Below are positions 29,086 to 38,188 of a stretch of DNA of 64,000 nucleotides, one piece after another. The translations under genes and the position numbers were made by a program. The stretch is from Candidatus Liberibacter africanus PTSAPSY (GTDB lineage Bacteria > Pseudomonadota > Alphaproteobacteria > Rhizobiales > Rhizobiaceae), in assembly GCF_001021085.1 (NCBI RefSeq), contig NZ_CP004021.1:494501-558500 (forward strand), read 5' to 3'. The notes under the pieces are model-generated. The model did no database searches and was not told the origin of the DNA. It was given only the letters and a program-made list of their open reading frames with translations. How positions within the stretch are numbered: position 1 is the first letter of the stretch; each line of letters starts with the position of its first letter.

Positions 29086-29634
29086 TCAGCTATTCAAGGA
29101 AGCACCTAGCAATTTATCAGTAACAACAAGTCTTGCAGAAAGAAGCGAATCAAATGGCACCGCAATCTGCAATTCATCTGTATTTTTCCCCTCTTTATCA
29201 AGGAAGAATACATCCTCATTAATCCCTACAATTTTCCCAATCAATTTTTTCTTTTCCCCGGAATCTGACATAATTTCACACGATACAACGTGATCATTCC
29301 ACCGTAAAAAATCAGATTTCCTCACCATCGGACGATCAATCCCAGGAGAAGAAACCTCTAATTGATACTGCCCTTCTATTATATTCTCCACCTCAATAAT
29401 AGGGGATAGAGCCCTAGACAATTCTTCACAATCGCGCAATGTCATACTCCCATCATCGCGCTCTACAAAAATCTGCAATGACAGCTTTTTTTCTCCTACA
29501 AGAGATACCTGTACAATCCTAAAGCCCATTTCTTCGACAATAGGCTGAATCAAAGCAGATATATCGCGACCTAATCCTACGTCTCCAAAAATCCTTGACT
29601 CATATTTGCTATAAAAAACATCTGCACTTTCCAA
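29086..29634 (-). CDS. rimP: Ribosome maturation factor RimP
   Basis: RimP assists 30S assembly. The 182-residue protein has the RimP N-terminal domain (IVEEMGFRIVQVSL, then LQIFVERDDGSMTLRDCEELSR), the YQLEVSSPGIDRP motif, and the C-terminal SH3-like domain. It is the first gene of the rimP-nusA-infB-rbfA block. Its leader holds a GC-rich hairpin with a T-run 27-58 nt before the start codon. Confidence 0.96.
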   Translation of the reverse strand: MESADVFYSKYESRIFGDVGLGRDISALIQPIVEEMGFRIVQVSLVGEKKLSLQIFVERDDGSMTLRDCEELSRALSPIIEVENIIEGQYQLEVSSPGIDRPMVRKSDFLRWNDHVVSCEIMSDSGEKKKLIGKIVGINEDVFFLDKEGKNTDELQIAVPFDSLLSARLVVTDKLLGASLNS

Positions 29635-29660
29635 AGACTACCCTCACTATACCCACCCAT

Positions 29661-29692
29661 AAAAAACAAAACGGCGAGTAATCATGCCGCCG
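29661..29692 (-). terminator. Intrinsic terminator/attenuator in the rimP-nusA leader
   Basis: On the minus strand CGGCG and CGCCG form a GC-only stem, unusual in this AT-rich genome, with an 11-nt loop. TTTTGTTTTTT follows immediately. It sits between the presumed promoter and the rimP start, so it can act only as an attenuator of the operon or as the terminator of a small leader RNA. Alternative pairing with the adjoining GGC/GCC is possible. Confidence 0.7.
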
Positions 29693-29871
29693 CTGACTTA
29701 TGAAATAACACTAAAATAGTAATGCTCTCATGTCTAAATTGTCAATACTAATTACTATATATATACCATGCTATAAAAACTTGCAAATCAGCATTTTACA
29801 CAATAAATCACCAGTTTCAAAGACACCTACTTAATTCAAAAACATCCCAATAGCATTAATTGCTAAAAATA

Positions 29872-30260
29872 TTATTTCTTGATATAATATACCCCTTTAA
29901 TAACAAAACGAACATACAGAAAGAAAACAAATATCATTGATGAAATCGATGATAAAATAACCGCCAGCAACGGCTGCAAACCTTGAAAGGTTCGCAATAA
30001 CTGCGTATACAAAGCGTAATTTAAAACAGAAAATATAAAATACATAATCACATAACGAATTGTCTCAAGAAAAGACTTGCGCCGTAATTTAAGCAATACA
30101 AATAAACGATTTGGCTTCCAAGACACCAAAAAGGCTATAGCGATAGAAAACAGACGATTGTAAAAAGGATCCATTCTACATTTAGTCAATATAATAAATC
30201 CAATTACATCTATAAAAAAAAAATAAAAATATTAAAAATAAAAGCAACACACTGTTTCAT
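29872..30260 (-). pseudogene. GtrA-family membrane protein, split by a frameshift at a T10 run
   Basis: From ATG 30260 frame A gives MKQCVAFIFNIFIFF and then stops just after a run of 10 T (coding strand; plus-strand A run 30214-30223). A -1 shift at the run continues as IDVIGFIILTKCRMDPFYN and on to the stop at 29872. The joined product would be about 130 residues with four membrane segments. It contains RLFSIAIAFLVSWKPNRLF, which matches the GtrA pattern 'ARxxSxxVAFxxxWxxNRxxxF'. GtrA-like proteins are thought to help flip polyprenyl-linked sugars. In frame B alone only TTG 30189 or ATG 30174 could start it, losing helix 1. It may be decayed, slippage-expressed or a sequencing error. Confidence 0.75.
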
Positions 30261-30472
30261 AACAATCTTTCAATGAACTTTGTCTAATTTAGACTTATAT
30301 ACTTTTAAATCTACTTAAAATCATTTACAATACTTATACACAAAATACAAATCCCCTAAAAATGAGATTAAGTGTATGTCAAAGCTATTTAATATGGCAT
30401 CTATCACGCCTTTAAAGCAATGATCATTACTTTAACAATAGATTTTTAAAACAATTAAACCGCTAGAAAATT

Positions 30473-32059
30473 ATGGATTATTTTTTAAAAAAAAGCATCT
30501 TACACCCCCAAGAATACTCTGTGTCAGAACTATCTTACCGTCTAAAGCACACAATTGAATCAAACTTTCCTTACATATCTGTGCGAGGAGAAATATCTGG
30601 CTATAGAGGAGTTCACTCATCAGGACATGCGTATTTTTCCCTAAAAGATAACCAGTCACGCATTGACGCTGTCATTTGGAAAAGAACACTCAATAAAATG
30701 GAGTTTTTACCAGAAGAGGGAATTGAGTTCCTTTCTTTAGGGAAGATAACTACTTTCCCAGGTTCCTCCAAGTATCAAATAATCATAGAATCCTTGACCC
30801 CATCTGGCTCAGGCGCATTTATGGCCACTTTAGAGAAAAGAAAGAAAAAACTCTCCGAAGAAGGGCTTTTCTCCGACAAACACAAAAAAACTATACCATC
30901 TATCCCTAAAGTAATCGCAGTAATAACATCTCCAACCGGAGCAGTAATCCGTGATATTTTACAAAGAATTTCCTGCAGATTTCCTTTGCGAGTGATTGTT
31001 TTTCCGGTTAAAGTACAAGGAGAAGAATGCCCTAAAGAAATTATCAATGCAATTATTCAACTAAACACTTTAAAAAATGGGGATAATTGCCCTAGACCAG
31101 ACATTATCATCCTTGCCCGTGGCGGCGGTAGCATAGAGGATCTCTGGCACTTTAACGACGAAATGGTTGTCCGAACTATAGTAAATAGTTCTATTCCTAT
31201 CATATCAGCTATTGGACATGAAACAGATTGGACATTAGCCGATTATGCCGCAGATTTACGAGCCCCCACCCCAACAGGAGCCGCAGAAATTGCCACCCCT
31301 GTAAAAGAGCATTTACTAACATCTCTAATGAAGATTGAAACGAGATTGGATAGCACAAGCACTCGATTCATAAAACAACAAATAAATACTCTAAATTCTT
31401 TGCTAAAAACTCTTTTAAATACTGACCAAATCCTTGCTTGTCCACGCTATAGAATAGATAGATTATCCCGTGAATTAGACCATAATCTTAAAAGTATAAT
31501 TTTCCGCAAATATCGCAATTTTTATACTATGAACAACAGAATACACTCGGAATCTCCTACACAAATCATTCAAAAAAATCGTCATAACATCATAAAAAAA
31601 CAACAATGCATCGAACATACAATTACACAAAACCTACGTTTTATCTCTCTGAAAAAAAAAGAAAAAATCGCAATCCTTCGTATGCTATTGGAGCAAACAA
31701 TTAATCGTATATCATCCTTTCATATACACATACAAAAGATGATTAACCGTATTGAATTGGCGCTATCGTATAAAATAAAAAATTGCCAAACATCTGCTTC
31801 AATAACCACACAAATTTTGCAATCTCTCTCTTATAAAAATACCCTAAAACGAGGATACTCCTCCATTCGAGACCACAACAACAACTTTATTTCCAGAAAA
31901 AAACACCTATCCACCGACACAAGAATCCTTATTGATTTTTTTGATGGACAAGCAAATGCTATTATAATCAATAAAAACCATCCTATTACGAAGGAATCGC
32001 CCACAAAGAAATTTACTATCCTCAAAGACACAAAGGAACGTCAAGGAAAATTATTTTAA
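30473..32059 (+). CDS. xseA: Exodeoxyribonuclease VII large subunit
   Basis: This is the large subunit of the single-strand-specific nuclease ExoVII. It has an N-terminal OB-fold (ISVRGEISGYRGVHSSGHAYFSLKD), the central catalytic domain with ITSPTGAVIRDIL, ARGGGSIEDLWHFNDE and SAIGHETDWTLADYAADLRAPTPTGAAE, then a coiled coil and a C-terminal cap. Its 528 residues are normal. It converges on the aminopeptidase gene with a 4-bp stop overlap. The small subunit xseB is not in this window. The plus strand here is C-rich for a coding strand. Confidence 0.97.
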   Translation: MDYFLKKSILHPQEYSVSELSYRLKHTIESNFPYISVRGEISGYRGVHSSGHAYFSLKDNQSRIDAVIWKRTLNKMEFLPEEGIEFLSLGKITTFPGSSKYQIIIESLTPSGSGAFMATLEKRKKKLSEEGLFSDKHKKTIPSIPKVIAVITSPTGAVIRDILQRISCRFPLRVIVFPVKVQGEECPKEIINAIIQLNTLKNGDNCPRPDIIILARGGGSIEDLWHFNDEMVVRTIVNSSIPIISAIGHETDWTLADYAADLRAPTPTGAAEIATPVKEHLLTSLMKIETRLDSTSTRFIKQQINTLNSLLKTLLNTDQILACPRYRIDRLSRELDHNLKSIIFRKYRNFYTMNNRIHSESPTQIIQKNRHNIIKKQQCIEHTITQNLRFISLKKKEKIAILRMLLEQTINRISSFHIHIQKMINRIELALSYKIKNCQTSASITTQILQSLSYKNTLKRGYSSIRDHNNNFISRKKHLSTDTRILIDFFDGQANAIIINKNHPITKESPTKKFTILKDTKERQGKLF

Positions 32060-33312
32060 AAAATCCACTCTCCTCCCCTCATGACAGGCACAAGGGCACC
32101 ATTTTTTGTAAAACCATCAACATCCATATCTCCAGAACCAATCATCCAGTCAACGTGAGCTATGCTTGAATTACCACCTTGTTCTTCCACCCAATTACCT
32201 GACGCATTCGCAGGTTTTTTTAAACATTTAGAATAACATTGTCCAAAAGCTATATGCGAAGCGGCATTCTCATCAAATAAAGTATCATAAAACAACGTAT
32301 CCATCTTAGACAGGATGGAAGAGTGCGGAACTAAAGCCACTTCTCCGAGTCTACGCGCACCTTCATCAATATCAAAAATTTTATTCAACATCTCTTCCCC
32401 CTTTGAAGCAGAGGCTTCAACGACATGCCCTTTCTCAAAGCGCACCCTAATATCGTCAATCAAAACACCTTGATATACGAGCGGCTTAGTACTTGTTACA
32501 TATCCATCTACTTTTTTTGCATGGGGAGTAGTGAATACTTCTTCTGTAGGAATATTAGGGTTACAAATGACCCCATTCTGCGCAACAGAAGATCCAGCTG
32601 ACCACTGATGCCCATCCGCCAAACCAACCTTTAAAGACGTATTAGGTCCTGAAAAACGAATTTCCGCGAAATCCTTCTGGTTTAACCATTGAGCCTTTTG
32701 ATGAAGAAAGTTATTGTGTTCCGCCCAAGCAGCTATAGGATCAACGCAATTAGCTCGGGAAACAGCAAAAATGGTGTTTGCAAGTTTTGCCACGGCTATT
32801 GGAACAGGATAATTCGGATACACAATTTTTGCCCATTCACAACTTGGATAAGGAACGATACTCCAATTAATATCAAAATTAGAAATCCTCTCTAAAGCCG
32901 GCTTGTACGCCTTTAAATACGCTTGATTAACTCGACTTATTTTGTCGGGATCTTCATTAATAAGCAACAAAGGATCATCCCCAGAAATACTCAACAAAGC
33001 AGTATTACTAGAATAAGCCTTTGCAAGCCCTTCACAAAACCAATCCGCCGCCGTATCGAAAACATAATCAGCTCCGTATTTATACCGCATAAGGGTAGAT
33101 TCGTTATCCTTATAAAAAACACTCACCAAACCTGCTCCCAAGATATAAGCATGTTTAGTAATTAATCTCACTAGAGGTAATGCGCCAACCGGAGCCATCA
33201 ATATGAGATGCTGTCCTTCTTGAATATGCACACCAACTTGTAATGCAACTTTTGCGAGTTTTTCTAGTTGTAATAATTCTACGTGCGTTACAGACGAAAT
33301 CCCATTTTCCAT
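32056..33312 (-). CDS. M29-family aminopeptidase
   Basis: A member of the thermophilic-type metallo-aminopeptidase family (AmpS/PepS, M29). Segments that point to it are SISGDDPLLL, FSGPNTSLKVGL, PNIPTEEVFTTPHAKKVDGYV, FDENAASHIAFGQCYSKC, and HVDWMIGSGDMDVDGF. The Glu and His in these segments are the expected metal ligands. AGAGG five bases before ATG 33312 sets the start at MENGISSV (418 residues); the frame is open to 33360. It probably recycles peptides in the cytoplasm. Confidence 0.92.
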   Translation of the reverse strand: MENGISSVTHVELLQLEKLAKVALQVGVHIQEGQHLILMAPVGALPLVRLITKHAYILGAGLVSVFYKDNESTLMRYKYGADYVFDTAADWFCEGLAKAYSSNTALLSISGDDPLLLINEDPDKISRVNQAYLKAYKPALERISNFDINWSIVPYPSCEWAKIVYPNYPVPIAVAKLANTIFAVSRANCVDPIAAWAEHNNFLHQKAQWLNQKDFAEIRFSGPNTSLKVGLADGHQWSAGSSVAQNGVICNPNIPTEEVFTTPHAKKVDGYVTSTKPLVYQGVLIDDIRVRFEKGHVVEASASKGEEMLNKIFDIDEGARRLGEVALVPHSSILSKMDTLFYDTLFDENAASHIAFGQCYSKCLKKPANASGNWVEEQGGNSSIAHVDWMIGSGDMDVDGFTKNGALVPVMRGGEWIF

Positions 33313-33547
33313 AAAAGCCTCTTCACTTAATAATAAATGCACCATACCCAAAATAAACAATTTTACAGTAAGTTGCCTTGAAATCCAATATTGATCATAA
33401 TATTACAAAACTAAAATAAATTGCAATGTTACATGGTCCAGTATATACACTAAGCAACAGAATGGCAGTTTCTTCCTGTGATTGAGAGATTTTTCTTCTT
33501 CATCAATCAGTGCGAGTGCGAATAAAATGTTGCGGAGTATTACATAA

Positions 33548-35107
33548 ATGAAGGTTATGCGGAATTTTTTTACAGTATGCGCATCAACATTAGGAAGCCG
33601 TAGCCTTGGATTTATACGTGAAACCCTGATTGCCGCAACTCTTGGCATAGGAAGGGTGTCAGATGTTTTTTACATAGCGTTTCATCTCCCTTTTCTCTTT
33701 CGCCGGCTAGCCGCTGAAGGCGTTTTTCATAATTCTTTTATTCCAATGTTTTCTCACGAAAAAGAAAAACGTGGATCTGAAGGCGCTCAGCGCCTGTCAT
33801 CTGAAGTTTTTAGCGTTTTAATCCTTGGCCTCGTAGTTTTTAGCATTTTCATAGAAATCATACTACCATTACTCGTCCGCTTTGTATTAGCTCCAGGATT
33901 TGCTTATCAATCAGACATGTACTTTTTAACAATAAAATTATCTAGGGTGATGTTTCCGAGCATAATTTTCATGTCACTTGCCTCATTAATTACAGGTATA
34001 TTCTTTGCGTTGAAACACTATTTTATTGCGTCTATAAATCCGATAGTTCTTAATACAGGTCCAATTTTTATATTAATATACGCAAAGTGGTATAATTTTG
34101 CTCCACATGAGACGGCATACATGTTGGCTTGGGGAGTATTATTGACCTGTGTTGTTCACTTATGGATTGTTTTTGTTTATGCAAAAAAATATAAAGTTAG
34201 GCCATACCTTCAATACCCTCAATTGACGCACAATGTTAAAAAATTTTTAAAACTGACATTTCCTCTTATTATAACAGGTGGTATTATTCAAATAAACAAT
34301 ATCGTAGGACGGGCTATATCCTCTAGCAGCATAGGAATGGTTTCAGCCCTTCAATATGCAGAAAGAGTATATTTACTGCCAGTAGGAGTTATTGGCGGGG
34401 CTATGACGCTTGCAATATTGCCAGAACTATCTCGTTCTATGAAGTCAGGAAACAAAAAAGAAATCTTTGAAATTCAAAATCAAGCAATTGAATGTATTTC
34501 TTTTTTCACCATTCCTGCTGCTATTATTTTATTTATGTTCTCAAAAGAAATTATACAAATACTCTATGAAAGAGGATCGTTTTCTGTTCAAAACACCCTT
34601 CTTGTATCCTCAATTTTATCTATTTACAGCATAGGCATTCCAGGATTTATACTAGCGAGAAATCTTCAAACAGCATTTTATGCTCAAAGTGATATGACAA
34701 GCCCTATGAAATTCACTTTAATCGCAATTCTTATCAATTTTACAATAGCGATAACGTCATTTCCGTTTATTGGAGGATACGGGATTGCTTTTGCAGAAGT
34801 TTCTTCAGGATGGGTAAACACAGTTTGTTTAGCTGTCACTCTTTGGAAACGTCAGCAAATAAATTTATCCCCCAAAACCATTTATAGAATTTTATCAATT
34901 TTTCTATCATCTGGATTGATGGTAATATTTATCATGTTATTTAAGCCTTATTTCCATAACAATATTATGACAGAGCAAACGTTTTTTAATCAGTTTACAA
35001 AACTAATATTCATATTATCATGTGCATTTTCAGTCTATTTATGTGCAATTCTTCTCTTTATTGGAAAAGATTTTTTATCTTTATTAAGAAAAGCAATCAA
35101 AAAGTGA
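33548..35107 (+). CDS. murJ: Lipid II flippase MurJ (MviN)
   Basis: MurJ moves lipid II across the inner membrane for peptidoglycan synthesis. It is a polytopic (about 14 helices) 519-residue MOP-superfamily protein. The N-terminus has TLGSRSLGFIRETLIAATLG, followed by AFHLPFLFRRLAAEGVFHNSFIPMF, which is the family signature, and ALQYAERVYLLPVGVIGGAM. The start is ATG 33548 or the in-frame ATG 33557. It precedes trpS, the usual alphaproteobacterial pair. Confidence 0.97.
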   Translation: MKVMRNFFTVCASTLGSRSLGFIRETLIAATLGIGRVSDVFYIAFHLPFLFRRLAAEGVFHNSFIPMFSHEKEKRGSEGAQRLSSEVFSVLILGLVVFSIFIEIILPLLVRFVLAPGFAYQSDMYFLTIKLSRVMFPSIIFMSLASLITGIFFALKHYFIASINPIVLNTGPIFILIYAKWYNFAPHETAYMLAWGVLLTCVVHLWIVFVYAKKYKVRPYLQYPQLTHNVKKFLKLTFPLIITGGIIQINNIVGRAISSSSIGMVSALQYAERVYLLPVGVIGGAMTLAILPELSRSMKSGNKKEIFEIQNQAIECISFFTIPAAIILFMFSKEIIQILYERGSFSVQNTLLVSSILSIYSIGIPGFILARNLQTAFYAQSDMTSPMKFTLIAILINFTIAITSFPFIGGYGIAFAEVSSGWVNTVCLAVTLWKRQQINLSPKTIYRILSIFLSSGLMVIFIMLFKPYFHNNIMTEQTFFNQFTKLIFILSCAFSVYLCAILLFIGKDFLSLLRKAIKK

Positions 35108-35194
35108 TCCGAAAAATAACCTTGAATTGATCTTCAAATTTATTTGACGATAGATCATGCCGTGAAAACATAATTCTATTATTGGAGGAATATT

Positions 35195-36259
35195 ATGAAT
35201 CCGTCTTATAATTTACTAGTATCCGGGATTCAGCCAACTGGAGAATTACATCTTGGTAATTACTTAGGTATGACTCAAACAATAGTTAATAGACAGAAAA
35301 TTTGCGATTGGAAAGGAATATACTTCGTAGCAGATCTACATGCGATTACCACTAAAGTCGCCCATGAAAACTTGGCATATCAGTCACATTTAGTCGCTGC
35401 TTCATTCTTAGCAGCAGGAATTGATCCGTCACGCAACATTATATTCAAACAATCTTCTGTTTCTGAACATAGTGAATTAGCTTGGATTTTGAGTTGTGTT
35501 GCACGCATGGGATGGATGAATAACATGATTCAATTCAAGGAAAAAAGTGGCGACAACAGTGAAACATCCTCACTTGGACTATACGCTTATCCCGCTTTGA
35601 TGGCAGCAGATATATTGTTATATCGCGCCACTCACGTACCTGTAGGAGAAGATCAAAGACAACATCTTGAACTCACTCGTCTTATAGCGCAAAGGTTTAA
35701 CACAGATTTTAAAGATAAAATAAAAAAAGTTTATAAAAAATATGATAAAGAAGAACAATTTAGCAATGGCTTCTTCCCTATTATTGAAGGTTTAATAGAA
35801 AGCTCTACATCTCGAATTAAATCTTTAAAGAATGCATCTAAAAAGATGTCTAAATCGGATTCTTCTGATTACTCACGTATTAACTTACTAGATAATGCAG
35901 ATATCATTGCAAAAAAGATCCAAAAAGCTAAAACTGATTGTGATGTATTGCCCACAGAAGTTTGTGCACTAGAAAACAGACTCGAAGCAAAAAATCTTGT
36001 GAAAATTTTCGCAGCAGTTAGACACATCAAACAAGAAGATGTCCTCAAACAATTTGCAGGGAAATATTTTTCTCATTTCAAATTAGCATTAGCTGATGCC
36101 ATCATAGAAGAAATTACACCTATATCTAAAAAAATTCATCATCTATTAGAAGAGAAAAATTATCTTGATACTATTTTAGTTGAAGGATCAAATCGTGCTC
36201 GTTGTATTGCTCAAGAAACCATGAAATATGTTCGTGAAATAGTTGGATTATCTCATTGA
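35195..36259 (+). CDS. trpS: Tryptophanyl-tRNA synthetase
   Basis: A class I synthetase charging tRNA-Trp. The HIGH-like motif is in SGIQPTGELHLGNYLG and the KMSKS motif in ASKKMSKSDSSDYSRI. Its 354 residues fit the family. GGAGGA lies 6 nt before the ATG. It keeps its place after murJ. The tryptophan biosynthesis genes trpFBA, usually upstream of accD, are absent from that site in this window. Confidence 0.98.
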   Translation: MNPSYNLLVSGIQPTGELHLGNYLGMTQTIVNRQKICDWKGIYFVADLHAITTKVAHENLAYQSHLVAASFLAAGIDPSRNIIFKQSSVSEHSELAWILSCVARMGWMNNMIQFKEKSGDNSETSSLGLYAYPALMAADILLYRATHVPVGEDQRQHLELTRLIAQRFNTDFKDKIKKVYKKYDKEEQFSNGFFPIIEGLIESSTSRIKSLKNASKKMSKSDSSDYSRINLLDNADIIAKKIQKAKTDCDVLPTEVCALENRLEAKNLVKIFAAVRHIKQEDVLKQFAGKYFSHFKLALADAIIEEITPISKKIHHLLEEKNYLDTILVEGSNRARCIAQETMKYVREIVGLSH

Positions 36260-36616
36260 AAATTATATAATTCAACTACGAAGAAATATTGTACTCACAT
36301 TTTATAAAAGTATAATCTTGCTCGAGAGATCTGATCTATATACTCATCATCAACTAAAATTTAATTTCCCTGAAAACACATTAAAAAAATTAAAATGCAA
36401 CATTTAACTGTATTTTTTCGATACCTTGTAAAATAAACACTTTCGAATATAATCGATAAATATCGTTTTGTTTGTTTGAAAAACAAGGTTTGATAGGATC
36501 ATCCAAATATGAAATTATTTCTTGATTTTTTAATAATATGATTCATATTTTATTGTGTTACCCTTTAAATCAAAAATTTTTTGTAATATACAAAAATATT
36601 TCCTATATGTAACGAG
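36260..36616. other. AT-rich gap between trpS and thrB
   Basis: About 357 bases with no credible gene. In Rhizobiales ispH often precedes thrB; nothing of it remains here. A small CGATA/TATCG repeat near 36460 and an imperfect TTGTTT/AAACAA pairing near 36475 are visible but weak. The promoter of thrB-rnhA must lie here. Confidence 0.5.
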
Positions 36617-37573
36617 TTGAAATTGGCTGTTTATACCCATCCTCCTCAAAAAGAAATCAAGCGTTTCATAAAAGAATACGCAATAGGACAGTTAAGTTCA
36701 ATTAAACCTATCCTTCATGGGATAGATAATTCTAATTTTATCATTCACACTTCTGTTGGAACTTATATTCTTACTATCTATGAAAAACGTATAAATGAAA
36801 AAGATCTACCTTTTTTTATTGAATTATTAAAATATATTTCTCGGAATAAATTACCGTGCCCTCTTCCTATCCCTCGAAATGATGGGAAAATTTATGGCTT
36901 TCTCTCTAACAAGCCAGCTAATATTTTTTCTTTTATCAAAGGCAACACATTAACCCATATTTCTGAAACACATTGTGAAGAAGTTGGAAGTATGCTCGCT
37001 TGCATGCATCAAAAAACGAAGGATTTTCATCTGTATAGAAAAAACAATCTATCTCTCCCTGATTTTAAAGTTTTATGGGAGAAATGTTCCCCTAAGGTAG
37101 ATAAAGATTTAAAAAAGGAAATAGATCATGAATTATATTTTCTAAAAGAATCTTGGCCTCATAATTTACCAACTGGCATTATTCATGCAGATTTATTTCC
37201 AGACAACGTACTATTTTATAAAAATAAAATCATGGGATTGATTGATTTCTACTTCTCCTGCTATGATTCATTTATGTATGATCTTTCTGTTTGTATCAAT
37301 GCTTGGTGTTTTAATGAAAACAATACTTATAATCCATCTAGAGGATTTTCTTTTTTGAACGGATACAATAAAATACGTAATATTTCAGAAAATGAACTAC
37401 AATCACTTCCTACTCTTTTACGCGGAGCAGCATTACGTTTCTTTTTAACACGGCTTTATGATAGCCAAAATATGCCATTTAATGCTCTTGTAATTACAAA
37501 AGATCCCATGGAATATGTCCGCAAAATACGATTTCATAAAAAAATGTCCTCTATATCACAATATGGATTATAA
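36617..37573 (+). CDS. thrB: Homoserine kinase, APH-fold type (ThrB)
   Basis: This enzyme phosphorylates homoserine for threonine synthesis. It is the alphaproteobacterial form with an aminoglycoside-phosphotransferase fold, not the GHMP type. The Brenner-type catalytic motif [14 protein letters not shown] and the metal motif [18 protein letters not shown] are clear. The N-terminus [15 protein letters not shown] is typical; the start is TTG at 36617 or 36623. At 318 residues it is full length. Its 3' end overlaps rnhA by 11 bp. Confidence 0.95.
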   Translation: MKLAVYTHPPQKEIKRFIKEYAIGQLSSIKPILHGIDNSNFIIHTSVGTYILTIYEKRINEKDLPFFIELLKYISRNKLPCPLPIPRNDGKIYGFLSNKPANIFSFIKGNTLTHISETHCEEVGSMLACMHQKTKDFHLYRKNNLSLPDFKVLWEKCSPKVDKDLKKEIDHELYFLKESWPHNLPTGIIHADLFPDNVLFYKNKIMGLIDFYFSCYDSFMYDLSVCINAWCFNENNTYNPSRGFSFLNGYNKIRNISENELQSLPTLLRGAALRFFLTRLYDSQNMPFNALVITKDPMEYVRKIRFHKKMSSISQYGL

Positions 37574-38021
37574 AAATTTGAAAGAAATTAGAGCATATAC
37601 TGATGGTGCTTGCTCTGGGAACCCAGGGCCTGGAGGGTGGGGGGTATTATTACAATACCAAGGAAAAGAAAAAACTCTTTCCGGTAGAGAACGAGAAACA
37701 ACTAATAATCGAATGGAGCTAATGGCTGCAATTAAAGCACTAACCTCTCTTAAGTATCCTTGTAAAGTTTTTTTATATACAGACAGTTCTTATGTCCATA
37801 AAGGATTTTCGCAATGGATAGAGAAATGGGAGAAAAATGGTTGGAAAACTTCTGATAACAAACCTGTAAAAAATGCAGATCTCTGGATGGAATTGATAGA
37901 AGCCTCAAAAAAACACGTAGTTAATTTGTATTGGATAAAAGGTCATGCAGGAAATAAAGAAAATGAAAGGGTCGACCAAATAGCACGAACCGCTGCTCTT
38001 TCTCTTAAAAATAACATGTGA
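37563..38021 (+). CDS. rnhA: Ribonuclease HI
   Basis: RNase HI degrades RNA in RNA-DNA hybrids such as primers and R-loops. Catalytic acidic residues are visible in [16 protein letters not shown] (Asp), NRMELMAAI (Glu), YTDSSYV (Asp) and NERVDQIA (Asp). The frame is open from 37515 inside thrB; ATG 37563 gives the normal 152 residues and an 11-bp overlap with thrB, indicating coupling. Confidence 0.97.
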   Translation: MDYKNLKEIRAYTDGACSGNPGPGGWGVLLQYQGKEKTLSGRERETTNNRMELMAAIKALTSLKYPCKVFLYTDSSYVHKGFSQWIEKWEKNGWKTSDNKPVKNADLWMELIEASKKHVVNLYWIKGHAGNKENERVDQIARTAALSLKNNM

Positions 38022-38188
38022 TTTTCTCTTTTCATAAGAAAAAATATTGAAACATAGAAATTACAAGTGAACCTACCAAAAACCATGGCAATCCTATTCC
38101 TATGAAATCATCCTTTTACAAATATCTAACTACACAAACTTTAAAAAGAGCACACCGTAGAAATAAATGCGCCCCCAAAAGTATTTTT

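Noticed and set aside
33403..33648. Minus-strand frame of 81 codons before murJ
   Set aside because: It overlaps the murJ start region in antisense and has no recognisable domain or ribosome binding site.
36440..36500. Riboswitch or terminator between trpS and thrB
   Set aside because: Only short, weak, A/T-rich pairings; no conserved riboswitch core was recognised.
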